A DNA stretch of 64,000 nucleotides from Paenibacillus pedocola (GTDB taxonomy: Bacteria; Bacillota; Bacilli; Paenibacillales; Paenibacillaceae). The DNA lies in contig NZ_CP134223.1 in NCBI RefSeq assembly GCF_031599675.1, positions 2,108,001 through 2,172,000 on the forward strand, written 5' to 3'. This document shows, piece after piece, positions 16,865-26,939 of this stretch (its first letter is position 1; each line of letters begins with the position of its first letter). The translations under genes were made by a program, and so were the position numbers. The notes beneath the pieces were generated by a model. The model made no database searches. It was not told the DNA's origin and saw only the letters and a program-made list of their open reading frames with translations.

Positions 16865-18001
16865 ATGAGTGCGATAGATCTTATTCTGGATAAGACGCTG
16901 AAAGGCGAACGTCTCGGGCTGGAAGACACTATCCGGTTGTTCGAGAGCAACGAAATTGAGAAAATGGGCGCTGCCGCAGATGTCATTATGAAACGCTGGC
17001 ACCCCGATCCGATCGCTACATTTGTAATTGGACGCAATATTAACTATACCAACGTATGTGATGTGTATTGCCGATTCTGCGCGTTCTACCGCAGACCTGG
17101 TTCGGAGGAAGGGTATGTGCTTCCAGACGAAACGATCTATCAAAAAATCGCCGAGACGATTGCTGTGAACGGCACGGAAATCCTCATGCAAGGCGGAACG
17201 AACCCGAATTTGCCGTTCAGCTACTATACGGATATTCTCCGCGGCATTAAACAGCGTTTCCCGGAAATCACCATGCATTCTTTCTCTCCGGCAGAGATTA
17301 TGAAGATGGTCGAAGTGTCCGGCTTACCGCTGGAGCAAGTGGTCCGCGAGATTCATGCCGCAGGCTTGGATTCCCTTCCGGGCGGCGGAGCCGAGATTCT
17401 GGATGACCGTACCCGCCGCAAAATCAGCCGGCTCAAAGGCTCCTGGCGCGAGTGGATGGATGTCATGCAGACTGCGCACAAAATCGGCATGAACACTACG
17501 GCAACTATGGTTATCGGTCTTGGTGAGAGCATGGAGGAGCGCGCACTGCATCTGTTGCGTGTTCGCGAAGCCCAAGATGAATGCATTGCGAATAAATATG
17601 ATTCCGAGGGCTTCCTGGCATTTATCTCATGGACCTTCCAGCCGGATAACACCAACCTGAAGCTGGACAGACAGACTCCGGAAGAATACCTGAAGACGGT
17701 GGCTATCAGCCGCCTTGTCCTGGACAATATCAAAAACTTCCAGTCCTCTTGGGTAACGATGGGACCGGAGGTCGGCAAGCTGTCACTCCAATACGGCTGT
17801 AATGATTTTGGCAGCACCATGATTGAAGAAAACGTGGTCTCATCGGCCGGTGCCACCTACAAGGTCAACATCGAATCGATCACCCAGCTGATCCGTGAAG
17901 CAGGCAAAATTCCGGCACAGCGCAACACACGCTACGACATTCTGCGTACCTTCGAGGACGGGAACACGAAGATCGACAATGATTTTGTAATGCAGAACTA
18001 A
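16865..18001 (+). CDS. mqnC: Radical SAM enzyme MqnC (dehypoxanthine futalosine cyclase)
   Basis: MqnC cyclises dehypoxanthine futalosine in the futalosine route to menaquinone. The 378-residue product has the radical SAM cluster motif CDVYCRFCAFYR near residue 64 (C-x3-C-x2-C), GTEILMQGGTNP, HSFSPAEI, DSLPGGGAEIL and TATMVIGLGESMEER, all typical of the MqnC/MqnE group; the length and GGGAEIL fit MqnC. The ATG at 16865 has AAAGGAGG ten bases upstream. No other mqn gene is nearby, so the function depends on partners outside the window. A CofH-like or related radical SAM role is less likely. Confidence 0.85.
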   Translation: MSAIDLILDKTLKGERLGLEDTIRLFESNEIEKMGAAADVIMKRWHPDPIATFVIGRNINYTNVCDVYCRFCAFYRRPGSEEGYVLPDETIYQKIAETIAVNGTEILMQGGTNPNLPFSYYTDILRGIKQRFPEITMHSFSPAEIMKMVEVSGLPLEQVVREIHAAGLDSLPGGGAEILDDRTRRKISRLKGSWREWMDVMQTAHKIGMNTTATMVIGLGESMEERALHLLRVREAQDECIANKYDSEGFLAFISWTFQPDNTNLKLDRQTPEEYLKTVAISRLVLDNIKNFQSSWVTMGPEVGKLSLQYGCNDFGSTMIEENVVSSAGATYKVNIESITQLIREAGKIPAQRNTRYDILRTFEDGNTKIDNDFVMQN

Positions 18002-18020
18002 TATATACAAATGCGCATAG

Positions 18021-18060
18021 ACCCCGCCAAGCAGTGATCCACTGTTTGGCGGGGTTTTAT
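18021..18060 (+). terminator. Terminator of mqnC
   Basis: ACCCCGCCAAGCAGTG pairs with CACTGTTTGGCGGGGT around ATC with one internal wobble and is followed by TTTTATT. Confidence 0.93.
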
Positions 18061-18500
18061 TATGCACGGTTTGTCGAATTGTGACGTAAGGCGACACAAT
18101 GGATGTATAGGACATTAATTCCAACCCTTGGTGTTTTATTGAAATAAAATCCACACTCTTATATATTATCTAACATCCTATGAAGGGCGTAGGTTATTTT
18201 TGATTAAAGTTTCACTAAAATATACTATATTTAAATCCGTGAGTAATTATATTTGTATACATGTGTAATGTTATATTACTTAATGAGTTATAAAAATTAC
18301 CTTTTGAATTAAAGTTAGGATGCACCTTTTGCCATTTGTTTACTTTTAAATGAGGCATCATAACTAAATTCAATGCTAAAAATGTGATATTTTACACAAC
18401 TATTGAACTTAGTTTATGATTTTCGCTAGATTCATATATTCCCATATGATACAATCTTCCTCGGTCACTATAAAGAAAAAACTGGGAGGATTAATCGCTT
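18061..18500. other. Long AT-rich intergenic region upstream of the surface nucleotidase gene
   Basis: This 440-base stretch is much richer in A and T than its neighbours and has no supported gene. It ends with the ribosome site CTGGGAGG before ATG 18501. A possible promoter is TTGAAC near 18403 followed by TAGATT, but several alternatives exist in such AT-rich sequence. No convincing PhoP box or other operator was recognised. Confidence 0.4.
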
Positions 18501-21500
18501 ATGGGAGAAAGACGATGGAACAAGCCGGTAGCTTCTATACTGGCAACCACGGTTCTGACTGCGCAAGTTTTGGGAGGGGTATTCGCAGGTTCAGTTTTGG
18601 GAGCAGATACAGCACAAGCTGCCGCGGTAGAAGCCTCTCCGGTGACAGTCGATCTGCGTCTGATGAGCACTACGGATGTGCACACCAATGTATACGGCTG
18701 GGATTATTACAAGAATGCTGAATCCTTGACGGTAGGCCTTGACCGCACGGCAACACTGGTTAAAGCAGCCAGAGAACAGAACAGCAATAATCTTTTGCTC
18801 GACAACGGAGATTTGATTCAAGGAACTCCGCTGGGAACATATATGGCAATCAAGTCGGATCTACTTACTAACGATGAACGGATTCATCCTCTCATTGCGG
18901 CTATGAACGTTATGGGCTACGATGCAGCAACCTTCGGCAATCATGAGTTTAACTACGGGTTGACGTATTTGGACCGTACCATTAATGGCAGCGGCAAAGA
19001 TAATACAGGTGCAAATTTTGATTATGTAAATGCCAATATCTATAACACGAATGGTTCAAATAAGTATCAGCCTTATGAAATTATCGATAAAGTAGTTAAG
19101 GGTTCAGACGGTCAAAACCATACCGTAAAGGTGGGTCTGCTTGGTCTGGTAACTCCGCAAATCATGGAGTGGGACAAAGCGAATCTGGATGGCCAAGTGA
19201 TAGTTAAAGATATCAGTGAAACAGCTGAGAAGTTTGTTCCTGAGATGAAAGCTAAGGGTGCTGATGTTATCATCGCCATGGCTCACACAGGCTTTGATGC
19301 TTTGGCGACTGGAGAAGGTGCCGAGAATGACATCAACCAGTTGAGTAAAGTAGCAGACATCGACGCTATTACTTTCTCTCATACACACAAGGTGTTCCCG
19401 ACTGGAAATGACACCACGCTGGATGCTTCCTTCAAAGATCCTGCGACTAAGGCTCCTTATAATAATGATGTTGCCAAAATTGACAATGTTAACGGTCATA
19501 TCAACGGGACTCCAGCGGTACAAGCCGGTTACGGCGGCGGATATCTGGGTCTGATCGACCTTAAGATTGTTCAAAACGGTAGTGCGTGGAAAGTGGATAA
19601 AGAAAGCTCTAAGGCATCCACAGTTTCCATCGCTGGTGTAAAAGCCGATCCGGCGATTGATGCCGTAACTTCTGCAGACCATGAAGCGACCAAAGCTTAT
19701 GTGAATCAGCCGCTGGGTAAAACCACTGCTCCGATGAACAGCTACTTCGCCATGGTACAGGATGATCCTACAGTTCAGATCGTAACCTACGCCCAGCAGC
19801 GTTATGTTTCGAATCTGATCAATTCGGATCCGGAATTGTCTAAATACAAGGATTATCCTATTCTTAGTGTGGGTGCTCCGTTTAAGGCTGGACGCAACGG
19901 TCCGTCGGAATACACTGAGATTAATGAAGGAAATCTGACTATCGCCAGTGCAAGTGACTTGTACTTGTACGACAATACGCTGAAGGCGATTGTTGTTAGC
20001 GGCGCTACGGTAAAAGAGTGGATCGAAATGAGTGCAGGTGCGTTTAACCGGATTAAACCGGCTATTTCTACACCGCAATCTTTGCTGAATTCCGCCTTTG
20101 CAGTGTACAACTTCGACGTAATTGACGGTGTTCAATACACTATCGATGTAACAAAGAACGCGAAATACAAACCGGACGGTACGATCAACGATGCATCCTC
20201 CAGCCGGGTAACCAGCGTAACTTACGGTGGAAAGCCGCTTGATTTAAATCAGCCGTTTGTAGTTGTTACTAACAACTACCGAGCAAGCGGCGGCGGTAAT
20301 TTCCCTGGCGTTAAAGGTTCGCCGATGATTATCGATTCCCAAATGGAAAACCGCCAGGTGCTGATGGACTACATCAGAGAAGCGGGTACGGTTGACCCGA
20401 CTGCGGACGGCAACTGGTCGATTGCACCAATCAAGGGGAATGTGAATGTTACCTTCATTTCTTCTCCGAAAGCTTCTGCGGTACTGCCGGGCAATATGAC
20501 GGATACTGGTGTTAAAGATGTGAAGGGCTTTGAAGTTTACGGCCTTAATCTGAAAGAAACACCGGTGAAACCAACCCAGGATGTTGAGGTTCACTTGCTG
20601 GGGATCAATGACTTCCACGGTCAATTGGATACGACTTCGATTATGGACGGCAAAAATGCGGGTACGGCTGCGATTCTCGCAACTTACCTGAAAGAAGCAC
20701 GTGCTAAATATACGAATTCGCTGCTGTTCCACAACGGGGATTCCGTTGGTGCATCCGCTCCAGTGTCCTCACTTGAACGTGATGAGCCAACACATGTGTG
20801 GATGAACATGATGGGATTTGATGTCGGAACACTGGGTAACCATGAGTTTGACCAAGGTGTTCCAGCACTGAAAACACAGATTTTCGGTGGTGTTGATCCT
20901 AAGAACAGTAAAATAACCCATGCTGGTGCTGATTTTGATTACATCAATGCCAATGTGGTAGACAGTACTTACAAACAACCGATCATCAATCCTTACGTCA
21001 TTAAAGAAGTAGGCGGCGTAAAAATCGGATTTATCGGCGTTGTAACAAAGGCGACACCTAGCAAGGTAGCCCCTTCCGGCCTGGTAGGTGTAAACTTCCT
21101 GTCTGCTTCGGAAGAAGTGGCAGCAATTGAGAAATATGCAAAAGAGCTTAAGCAAAAAGGTGTAGAGACGATCATTGTGCTTGCCCATGATCCTGCTACA
21201 ACTAAAGGCGATGCAACTACAGGCTTTGTAACAACAGGTGAAGCGGCTGATCTGGCCAAAGCCCTGCCGGCTAACTCGCCGGTTGATGTGATCGTGGCCG
21301 GAGATAATCACGGTTATGCTAACGATACTGTGAACGGTAAGCTGGTAGTTCAGGCTTACTCTTACGGTTCGGCATTTGAAGATATTAAGCTGATTATTGA
21401 CCACAACACAGGTGATGTTAAAGCGAAGTCTGCAACTGTTACTAAAACTTTCCAAGAGGGTGTAACACCAGATCCTGAGACGGTAGCGCTGGTGAACAAG

Positions 21501-22802
21501 TACTTGGCTCTGCATCCTGAGCTGACGCTTCCTGTGGGTACAACTGACGGCACAATCACCCGTACCGATGCTTACACCAATGAGGCTGCCCTGGGTAACC
21601 TGATTGCGGACGCTATGCGGCAGGCAGATTTCGGCGATGGAGTCCCTACTGCTGATTTCGCCTTTATGAATCCGGGCGGTATCCGTGCCGATCTTCCGAA
21701 GGGAAATGTATCTTTCGGCGATCTGGCCAAAATCCAGCCGTTCGGCAACACACTCGTGAAGCTGAAGCTTACCGGTGAGCAGATCAAAACCCTGCTGCAG
21801 CAGCAATGGGCTGTGAAGGCTGACGGAACGCCGGATACGAAAACCCTGCAAATTTCCGGCCTGAAGTATACAGCTAATATGTATCTGCCGGTTGATCAGC
21901 GGATTGCCAGCCTGACCAAAGCTGACGGCACACCAATCAGCATGACGCAGACCTACACCGCAGTCGTCAACAACTTTATGGCTGCCGGTGGAGACAACTA
22001 CACCGTGCTGACTCAAGACAAAAACCCGCTGGCCGGTCCGATCGATCTGGATGTATTCTATGATTACATCGTAGACACATTCAAAGGCGGCGCCATTACA
22101 GCCAAAATCGAAGGCCGTATTACGAATAATGTGAAGCCTCCTGTAGCCATCCCAGGCGGAACAGTAACACCAACTGCAACACCGGCACCAACAACAAGCC
22201 CTGCACCTTCGGCAACACCGGCACCAACAGTGAAGCCGGTTCCTTCGGCAGTACCGTTCAAGGATCTGAGCAAGGTGGTATGGGCTCAAGAAGCCATCAC
22301 CTCCCTGGCTGCAAAAGGGATCTTGAAGGGACTTGAGGACGGTAACTTCGCACCAATGAAGAACGTTACCCGTGCTGAATTTGTTACGATGCTCGTTCGT
22401 GCTCTGAACCTGAGCAACTCCGGTGCATCCGCAAGCTTCAAGGATGTGAAGCAGGGAGCATGGTATACCGACTCTATCGCTGCTGCTGTCCAAGCGGGCC
22501 TTGTCAAAGGCTCCGGAAACGGCAAATTCGAACCGGGACGTGAAATTACCCGCGAAGAAATGGCAATTATGATTGTCAATGCTCTTGCAGGAGATTTGCC
22601 TAAGATTGACACTTCTGCAGCCCTTGGACAATTTGCTGACAAGTCCTCCATTGCCTCTTATGCTCAGGAAGCTGTTGCACAGCTGACTCAGCTGGGAATT
22701 GTAAATGGTGTCGACGGCGGTAAATTCGCACCGAAAGCGATCGCGAATCGTGCGCAAGCTGCAGTAATTATTTATCGTATGCTGGAGAACAAAGCTTCCT
22801 AA
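18501..22802 (+). CDS. Surface-anchored double 5'-nucleotidase / cyclic-nucleotide phosphodiesterase with SLH domains
   Basis: The 1433-residue exported protein has a signal peptide (residues ~1-40, cleavage likely after TAQA). Two tandem metallophosphatase plus 5'-nucleotidase C-terminal modules follow. Module one begins LRLMSTTDVHTNVYGWD with FGNHEFNYGL; module two, from about residue 690, begins HLLGINDFHGQLD with LGNHEFDQGV and FMNPGGIRADL. A Pro/Thr/Ala linker follows near residues 1215-1250, then three S-layer-homology repeats (for example VTRAEFVTMLVRALNL and ITREEMAIMIVNALAG). It probably hydrolyses extracellular nucleotides at the cell wall for phosphate and nucleoside salvage. B. 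subtilis YfkN has the same two-module plan but a different anchor. It is monocistronic. Confidence 0.93.
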   Translation: MGERRWNKPVASILATTVLTAQVLGGVFAGSVLGADTAQAAAVEASPVTVDLRLMSTTDVHTNVYGWDYYKNAESLTVGLDRTATLVKAAREQNSNNLLLDNGDLIQGTPLGTYMAIKSDLLTNDERIHPLIAAMNVMGYDAATFGNHEFNYGLTYLDRTINGSGKDNTGANFDYVNANIYNTNGSNKYQPYEIIDKVVKGSDGQNHTVKVGLLGLVTPQIMEWDKANLDGQVIVKDISETAEKFVPEMKAKGADVIIAMAHTGFDALATGEGAENDINQLSKVADIDAITFSHTHKVFPTGNDTTLDASFKDPATKAPYNNDVAKIDNVNGHINGTPAVQAGYGGGYLGLIDLKIVQNGSAWKVDKESSKASTVSIAGVKADPAIDAVTSADHEATKAYVNQPLGKTTAPMNSYFAMVQDDPTVQIVTYAQQRYVSNLINSDPELSKYKDYPILSVGAPFKAGRNGPSEYTEINEGNLTIASASDLYLYDNTLKAIVVSGATVKEWIEMSAGAFNRIKPAISTPQSLLNSAFAVYNFDVIDGVQYTIDVTKNAKYKPDGTINDASSSRVTSVTYGGKPLDLNQPFVVVTNNYRASGGGNFPGVKGSPMIIDSQMENRQVLMDYIREAGTVDPTADGNWSIAPIKGNVNVTFISSPKASAVLPGNMTDTGVKDVKGFEVYGLNLKETPVKPTQDVEVHLLGINDFHGQLDTTSIMDGKNAGTAAILATYLKEARAKYTNSLLFHNGDSVGASAPVSSLERDEPTHVWMNMMGFDVGTLGNHEFDQGVPALKTQIFGGVDPKNSKITHAGADFDYINANVVDSTYKQPIINPYVIKEVGGVKIGFIGVVTKATPSKVAPSGLVGVNFLSASEEVAAIEKYAKELKQKGVETIIVLAHDPATTKGDATTGFVTTGEAADLAKALPANSPVDVIVAGDNHGYANDTVNGKLVVQAYSYGSAFEDIKLIIDHNTGDVKAKSATVTKTFQEGVTPDPETVALVNKYLALHPELTLPVGTTDGTITRTDAYTNEAALGNLIADAMRQADFGDGVPTADFAFMNPGGIRADLPKGNVSFGDLAKIQPFGNTLVKLKLTGEQIKTLLQQQWAVKADGTPDTKTLQISGLKYTANMYLPVDQRIASLTKADGTPISMTQTYTAVVNNFMAAGGDNYTVLTQDKNPLAGPIDLDVFYDYIVDTFKGGAITAKIEGRITNNVKPPVAIPGGTVTPTATPAPTTSPAPSATPAPTVKPVPSAVPFKDLSKVVWAQEAITSLAAKGILKGLEDGNFAPMKNVTRAEFVTMLVRALNLSNSGASASFKDVKQGAWYTDSIAAAVQAGLVKGSGNGKFEPGREITREEMAIMIVNALAGDLPKIDTSAALGQFADKSSIASYAQEAVAQLTQLGIVNGVDGGKFAPKAIANRAQAAVIIYRMLENKAS

Positions 22803-22822
22803 TCTTTCATTTCACAAAAGGT

Positions 22823-22866
22823 GTTTCGTCAGTCATCTCCGGATGGCTGGCGGAGCATCTTTTTTA
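22823..22866 (+). terminator. Terminator of the surface nucleotidase gene
   Basis: A 15-base stem pairs GTTTCGTCAGTCATC with GATGGCTGGCGGAGC (four G-U pairs) around TCCG and is followed by ATCTTTTTTAT. Confidence 0.8.
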
Positions 22867-22898
22867 TTTTCTTCATTAAATGCAGTTTGTTGCACATG

Positions 22899-22929
22899 CA
22901 AAAAAGCCCGGTGCGTATTACGCCGGGCC
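22899..22929 (-). terminator. Terminator of the small winged-helix gene
   Basis: On the minus strand GCCCGGCG pairs with the GCACCGGGC side around TAATAC, followed by six U. It lies 27 bases beyond the stop of the 60-residue gene at 22957-23139. Confidence 0.9.
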
Positions 22930-22956
22930 TTTCACATTTCTTACCTGTAAGCCATT

Positions 22957-23139
22957 TTATTTTACAGCTGCTTCCCATTTGCAGCGGACCGGAGAAACAA
23001 TTGCATTTTCCTTTTTAAGCTCAGTAAAAGCTTTGTCGATGGCTTTACGTTCCAGTCCGGAGAGCTTTTCTACTTCGCCTGCGCTGAGCGGATTCGCTGA
23101 AGTTTTGAGGATATCCAGTACCTGATCTTTTACACTCAT
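22957..23139 (-). CDS. Small winged-helix-like protein (60 residues)
   Basis: The product starts MSVKDQVLDILKTSANPLSA and looks like a single winged-helix domain: helix (DQVLDILKT), turn, GEVEKLSGLERKAIDKAFTEL recognition-type helices, and a short beta wing ending CKWEAAVK. The minus-strand start has GGAAG eight bases upstream, and a dedicated terminator follows. Such very short stand-alone winged helices occur in Paenibacillaceae, but I know no studied member. A DNA-binding role is likely and its targets are unknown. Confidence 0.75.
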   Translation of the reverse strand: MSVKDQVLDILKTSANPLSAGEVEKLSGLERKAIDKAFTELKKENAIVSPVRCKWEAAVK

Positions 23140-23331
23140 GTGTACACTTCCTATTCACTATAATTTTAATTGAAAGAATGACTTCTTAGATTTGTAGTAT
23201 AGAAGAGAGCTGGTGGAAATGCAGTGATGTTTGTGGGAATGAGCACAAAAAATATCACAGAACCCATTTACATATAAATCCAAAAGTGATATCATAATTA
23301 TATCAAATACATATCTTATGGAGGTGCCATT

Positions 23332-24174
23332 ATGAAAGAAAAAGTATTGCGTCCGGTTAGCGGTTTCTGGGTGATTGCACTGATCGCCATTTGTATCGGG
23401 GGCGGGGTTTACGGGGCAGTTCAGGAGTATATTACGGTGCCGGTTATTCTTTTTGTCCTTGCTTCGGTGTTGTGCACCAGTATTAGTGTGGTACAGCCCA
23501 ATAAGTCGGTTGTGGTAACATTCTTCGGGCAATATGTCGGAACCATTGTGCACAGCGGTTTATGGGCAGTTATTCCTTTTAGTATCCGTAAGACAGTATC
23601 CCTTCGGGTACGCAACTTCAACAGTGTTAAGCTTAAGGTTAATGATGTAGAGGGAAATCCGATTGAGATTGCAGCAGTAATTGTTTTCAAAGTCATTAAC
23701 TCGGCTAAGGCGCTGTTCGATGTCGATAAATATATGGCCTTTGTGGAAATCCAGAGTGAGACAGCGCTGCGTCATGTAGCTAGTAAATATCCGTATGACA
23801 ACTTTAACGAGTCCGGGATGTCGCTGCGGGCTAACGCTGACGAAATTGCCAAAGAGCTGGCAACGGAACTGCAGGAACGCCTCTCCTTGTCCGGGGTAGA
23901 AGTGATTGAAGCGCGTCTGACCCATTTAGCGTATTCAACTGAAATTGCCAGCACAATGCTGCAGCGTCAGCAGGCTTCTGCGATTCTCTCTGCACGGCAG
24001 ATTATTGTGGAAGGTGCAGTCGGCATGGTAGATATGGCTATCCGCCAGCTTAAAGAGAGCGGTGTTGTGGAGCTCGACGAAGAACGTAAAGCGGCAATGA
24101 TCAACAATCTGATGGTGGCGATTGTGTCGGAGCGCGGAGCGAGTCCGGTCATTAACGCCGGCTCGTTGTACTAG
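23332..24174 (+). CDS. SPFH/Band 7 membrane protein
   Basis: The 280-residue protein has two N-terminal hydrophobic segments ([20 protein letters not shown] and [18 protein letters not shown]). An SPFH domain follows at about residues 55-220, including [17 protein letters not shown] and the [18 protein letters not shown] segment typical of flotillin/prohibitin relatives. These proteins form oligomeric membrane scaffolds. The ATG at 23332 has TTATGGAGG upstream. It is followed after 13 bases by an Arc-type small protein, a pairing common in Firmicutes and suggestive of an operon; the biological role of the pair is not known to me. Confidence 0.85.
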   Translation: MKEKVLRPVSGFWVIALIAICIGGGVYGAVQEYITVPVILFVLASVLCTSISVVQPNKSVVVTFFGQYVGTIVHSGLWAVIPFSIRKTVSLRVRNFNSVKLKVNDVEGNPIEIAAVIVFKVINSAKALFDVDKYMAFVEIQSETALRHVASKYPYDNFNESGMSLRANADEIAKELATELQERLSLSGVEVIEARLTHLAYSTEIASTMLQRQQASAILSARQIIVEGAVGMVDMAIRQLKESGVVELDEERKAAMINNLMVAIVSERGASPVINAGSLY

Positions 24175-24187
24175 AGGGCGATCCATT

Positions 24188-24361
24188 ATGGCGGCCAAAA
24201 AAAGCTTTCCGCTGCGGATCGATCCTGAGCTGCACGAAGCGTTGGAACGCTGGGCGGGAGAGGAATTTCGCAGCGTTAACGGACATATTGAATACTTGCT
24301 GCGTGAGTCTTTGAAGCGGGCGGGCCGCTTGCCGGGCAAAAGAAGCCGGGAAGAAGAGTGA
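24188..24361 (+). CDS. Arc-family ribbon-helix-helix protein (57 residues)
   Basis: The product [20 protein letters not shown] begins with a short beta strand (KSFPLRID) and two helices ([15 protein letters not shown] and [17 protein letters not shown]), the plan of a ribbon-helix-helix DNA-binding dimer. A basic tail follows. The ATG at 24188 lies 13 bases after the SPFH stop with GAGGG upstream. It probably regulates transcription or acts with the SPFH protein. No toxin gene is adjacent, so a toxin-antitoxin role is not supported. Confidence 0.8.
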   Translation: MAAKKSFPLRIDPELHEALERWAGEEFRSVNGHIEYLLRESLKRAGRLPGKRSREEE

Positions 24362-24483
24362 CTGGTACAGGAAACTTCACCTGCACTAAGCTGCTTGACT
24401 GTCATATTTTGAATGTCGACCGCTGGCAGGCTTGACGGAAGCTGGCGACAGATTTATAATTACTCCATAATTCACGTTAACAG

Positions 24484-24743
24484 CTTCGACAAAGATATGG
24501 ATCGTTGATTCAGGACCGCTTCAGAGAGAGGGAACAAGGCTGCAATTTCCTCCGGTATCCGGCATTCGATCTACCCCTTTATAGCTGCGGTTATGAACTC
24601 CCGGTACGTTTACTGCCCGGGATTGTAAGAACCGCCGGTTCATGGCCGTTATTCTATGCTGACGAAGGATTCTGTTTCTGGAATCGAATTTGGGTGGAAC
24701 CACGGGTGCAATCACTCGTCCCTTTGCGGGACGGGTGTTTTTT
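24484..24743 (+). ncRNA. T-box leader of thrS
   Basis: The T-box sequence TGGGTGGAACCACGGGTG lies at 24691-24708, and an intrinsic terminator follows at once. Upstream, CAGAGAGAGGGAACAAGGCT and ATTTCCTC form the distal part of Stem I. A candidate threonine specifier ACC lies at 24573-24575 on the 3' side of Stem I, though I cannot fold the stem with certainty. Uncharged tRNA-Thr would favour the antiterminator and allow thrS transcription. The exact 5' end is approximate. Confidence 0.9.
24713..24743 (+). terminator. T-box-controlled terminator before thrS
   Basis: CACTCGTCCC pairs with GGGACGGGTG around TTTGC and is followed by six T. The 5' arm overlaps the end of the T-box sequence region, giving the mutually exclusive fold expected of a T-box leader. 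Confidence 0.9.
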
Positions 24744-24857
24744 GTATGCGTGGATTCTTCCGTTCCGCAGAATTCGCCGCCCCACGCGGGCTCAACAAAT
24801 GAAGTTTTCGCCACCGGTAATTAGTGATGGCTAACCAATCCCTTAGGAGGAACAACA

Positions 24858-26795
24858 ATGTCAGTAAGTATTAAACTGCCGGACGGATCGGTCCGGGAAT
24901 ATGAGAACGGAAGCAGCATTGAGGATGTAGCCGCTTCGATCAGCAGCGGACTTCGCAAGAATGCAGCTGCAGGCAAGCTCAATGGAGTCGTTGTAGATTT
25001 GTCGACGCCTCTGGAGGAAGGCGCACTGGTGGAGATCGTAACCTTGGATTCCCCGGAAGGCCTTGAGGTTATGCGCCACAGTACAGCTCACTTGATGGCT
25101 CAGGCAGTTAGACGCCTGTTCGGTGCGAAGGAAGTTAAGCTAGGGGTAGGTCCGGTTATCGAGGACGGCTTCTATTATGATATGGACCTGGAGCACCCGC
25201 TTAATCCGGAGGATCTGCTGAAGATCGAGAAGGAAATGGAGCGCATTGTTAACGAGAATCTGCCGATTGTGCGCAAAGAAGTCAGCCGTAAGGAAGCGCT
25301 TGAGATTTTTGGTGAACTGGGCGATCCGTATAAGCTGGAACTGATTGAGGCTCTGCCGGAAGACAGTGTGATCTCTATCTACGAACAAGGCGAATTCTTC
25401 GATCTCTGCCGCGGTCCGCATGTACCTTCGACTTCGAAGATCAAAGTGTTCAAGCTGATGAATGTGGCCGGTGCTTACTGGCGCGGAGACAGCAAGAATA
25501 AAATGCTCCAGCGTGTATACGGTACTGCCTGGATCAAAAAAGCACAGCTGGACGAGCATCTGCACCTGCTGGAGGAAGCGAAAAAACGTGACCACCGTAA
25601 GCTGGGCAAAGAACTGGAAATCTTTACATTCAACCAGCTGGTGGGACAAGGCCTGCCGATCTGGCTGCCAAAAGGCGCGAAGCTGCGCAGTATTCTTGAG
25701 CGCTATATTGTGGATCTGGAAGCAAGCCTTGGTTACCAGCATGTATACACTCCTGTACTAGGTAACGTAGAGCTGTATAAGACTTCCGGACACTGGGAGC
25801 ACTACCAGGAGGACATGTTCCCTAAAATGGTCATCGACACTGAGGAGTTCGTCCTTCGTCCGATGAACTGCCCGCATCACATGATGATTTATAAGAGTTC
25901 GATGCACAGCTACCGTGATCTGCCGATCCGTATCGCTGAGCTGGGCACTATGCACCGCTATGAAATGTCCGGCGCGTTGACCGGTCTGCACCGTGTACGC
26001 TCCATGACGCTGAATGACTCGCATATTTTCTGCCGTCTGGATCAGATCAAGAGTGAATTCAAACGCGTGTTGGAGCTGATCAAACAGGTATACAGCGATT
26101 TCGGCATTCATGATTACCGCTTCCGCTTGTCCTACCGTGATCCGCAGGATACAGAGAAGTATTTCCAGAACGACGAAATGTGGGAAACTGCACAGCGTAT
26201 GCTGCGCGAGGTAGCCGAAGAAGCGGGTCTGCCGTTCTTCGAAGCGGAAGGCGAAGCTGCCTTCTACGGACCGAAGCTGGATGTGCAAATCCGCACAGCG
26301 CTGGGTAAGGAAGAAACTTTATCCACTGTACAAATCGACTTCCTGCTCCCTGAGCGCTTTGAACTGGAATATGTCGGCGATGATGGTAACAAGCACCGTC
26401 CGGTCGTATTGCACCGCGGAATTCTCGGTACCATGGAACGTTTCGTAGCCTTCCTGCTGGAGAACTTTGCGGGTTCCCTGCCACTGTGGCTGTCACCGCA
26501 GCAGGTTAAGATTATACCTGTATCTTCAGCCTTTGATGACTATGCCAAGGAAGTTGAAGCGAAGCTGCTCAAGAGCGGTATCCGGGCTGAGGTCGATCTG
26601 CGCAACGAGAAGATGGGCTATAAGATCCGTGAAGCCCAGCTGGAGAAGCTTCCATATATGTTCGTAGTGGGCGAGAATGAGATGAATGCCGGTTCTGTAT
26701 CGATCCGCAAACGCGGAGAAGGCGATCTCGGAGCGAAACCGCTCGATGAAGTTATCGAATCGCTTAATGCGGAAATTTCCGGTCGCGTAATTTAA
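24858..26795 (+). CDS. thrS: Threonyl-tRNA synthetase
   Basis: This class II synthetase attaches threonine to its tRNA. The 645-residue length is usual. Order of parts: a TGS domain (residues 1-62, [20 protein letters not shown]), an editing domain with [16 protein letters not shown], the catalytic core with [16 protein letters not shown] (zinc-ligand cysteine) and [20 protein letters not shown], and a C-terminal anticodon-binding domain from about residue 540. The ATG at 24858 has TTAGGAGG upstream. The gene is controlled by the T-box leader before it. Confidence 0.97.
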   Translation: MSVSIKLPDGSVREYENGSSIEDVAASISSGLRKNAAAGKLNGVVVDLSTPLEEGALVEIVTLDSPEGLEVMRHSTAHLMAQAVRRLFGAKEVKLGVGPVIEDGFYYDMDLEHPLNPEDLLKIEKEMERIVNENLPIVRKEVSRKEALEIFGELGDPYKLELIEALPEDSVISIYEQGEFFDLCRGPHVPSTSKIKVFKLMNVAGAYWRGDSKNKMLQRVYGTAWIKKAQLDEHLHLLEEAKKRDHRKLGKELEIFTFNQLVGQGLPIWLPKGAKLRSILERYIVDLEASLGYQHVYTPVLGNVELYKTSGHWEHYQEDMFPKMVIDTEEFVLRPMNCPHHMMIYKSSMHSYRDLPIRIAELGTMHRYEMSGALTGLHRVRSMTLNDSHIFCRLDQIKSEFKRVLELIKQVYSDFGIHDYRFRLSYRDPQDTEKYFQNDEMWETAQRMLREVAEEAGLPFFEAEGEAAFYGPKLDVQIRTALGKEETLSTVQIDFLLPERFELEYVGDDGNKHRPVVLHRGILGTMERFVAFLLENFAGSLPLWLSPQQVKIIPVSSAFDDYAKEVEAKLLKSGIRAEVDLRNEKMGYKIREAQLEKLPYMFVVGENEMNAGSVSIRKRGEGDLGAKPLDEVIESLNAEISGRVI

Positions 26796-26939
26796 TTTTG
26801 CCGGGAGCTCTGCCGCAATCCGGCTTATAATCATCCAACAATAACCTCTGTCATCAGCCTCGTGAAGCCGAAGAATCGTGCTTCATGTATAAAATTTTGT
26901 GAAACGGGAAACCTTCGCTAATAGGGGGAGGTTTAACAA

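Noticed and set aside
20769..22757. 662-codon minus-strand open frame inside the nucleotidase gene
   Set aside because: Antisense to a strongly supported two-module enzyme; its translation is Cys/His/Ser-rich without motifs.
24188..24361. Arc-type protein as the antitoxin of a toxin-antitoxin pair
   Set aside because: The only partner gene is an SPFH membrane protein; no toxin-like gene is adjacent.
26796..26939. Possible c-di-AMP (ydaO-type) riboswitch before the 3D-domain gene
   Set aside because: The region is only 144 bases and lacks the conserved core sequences I would expect; no basis to call it.
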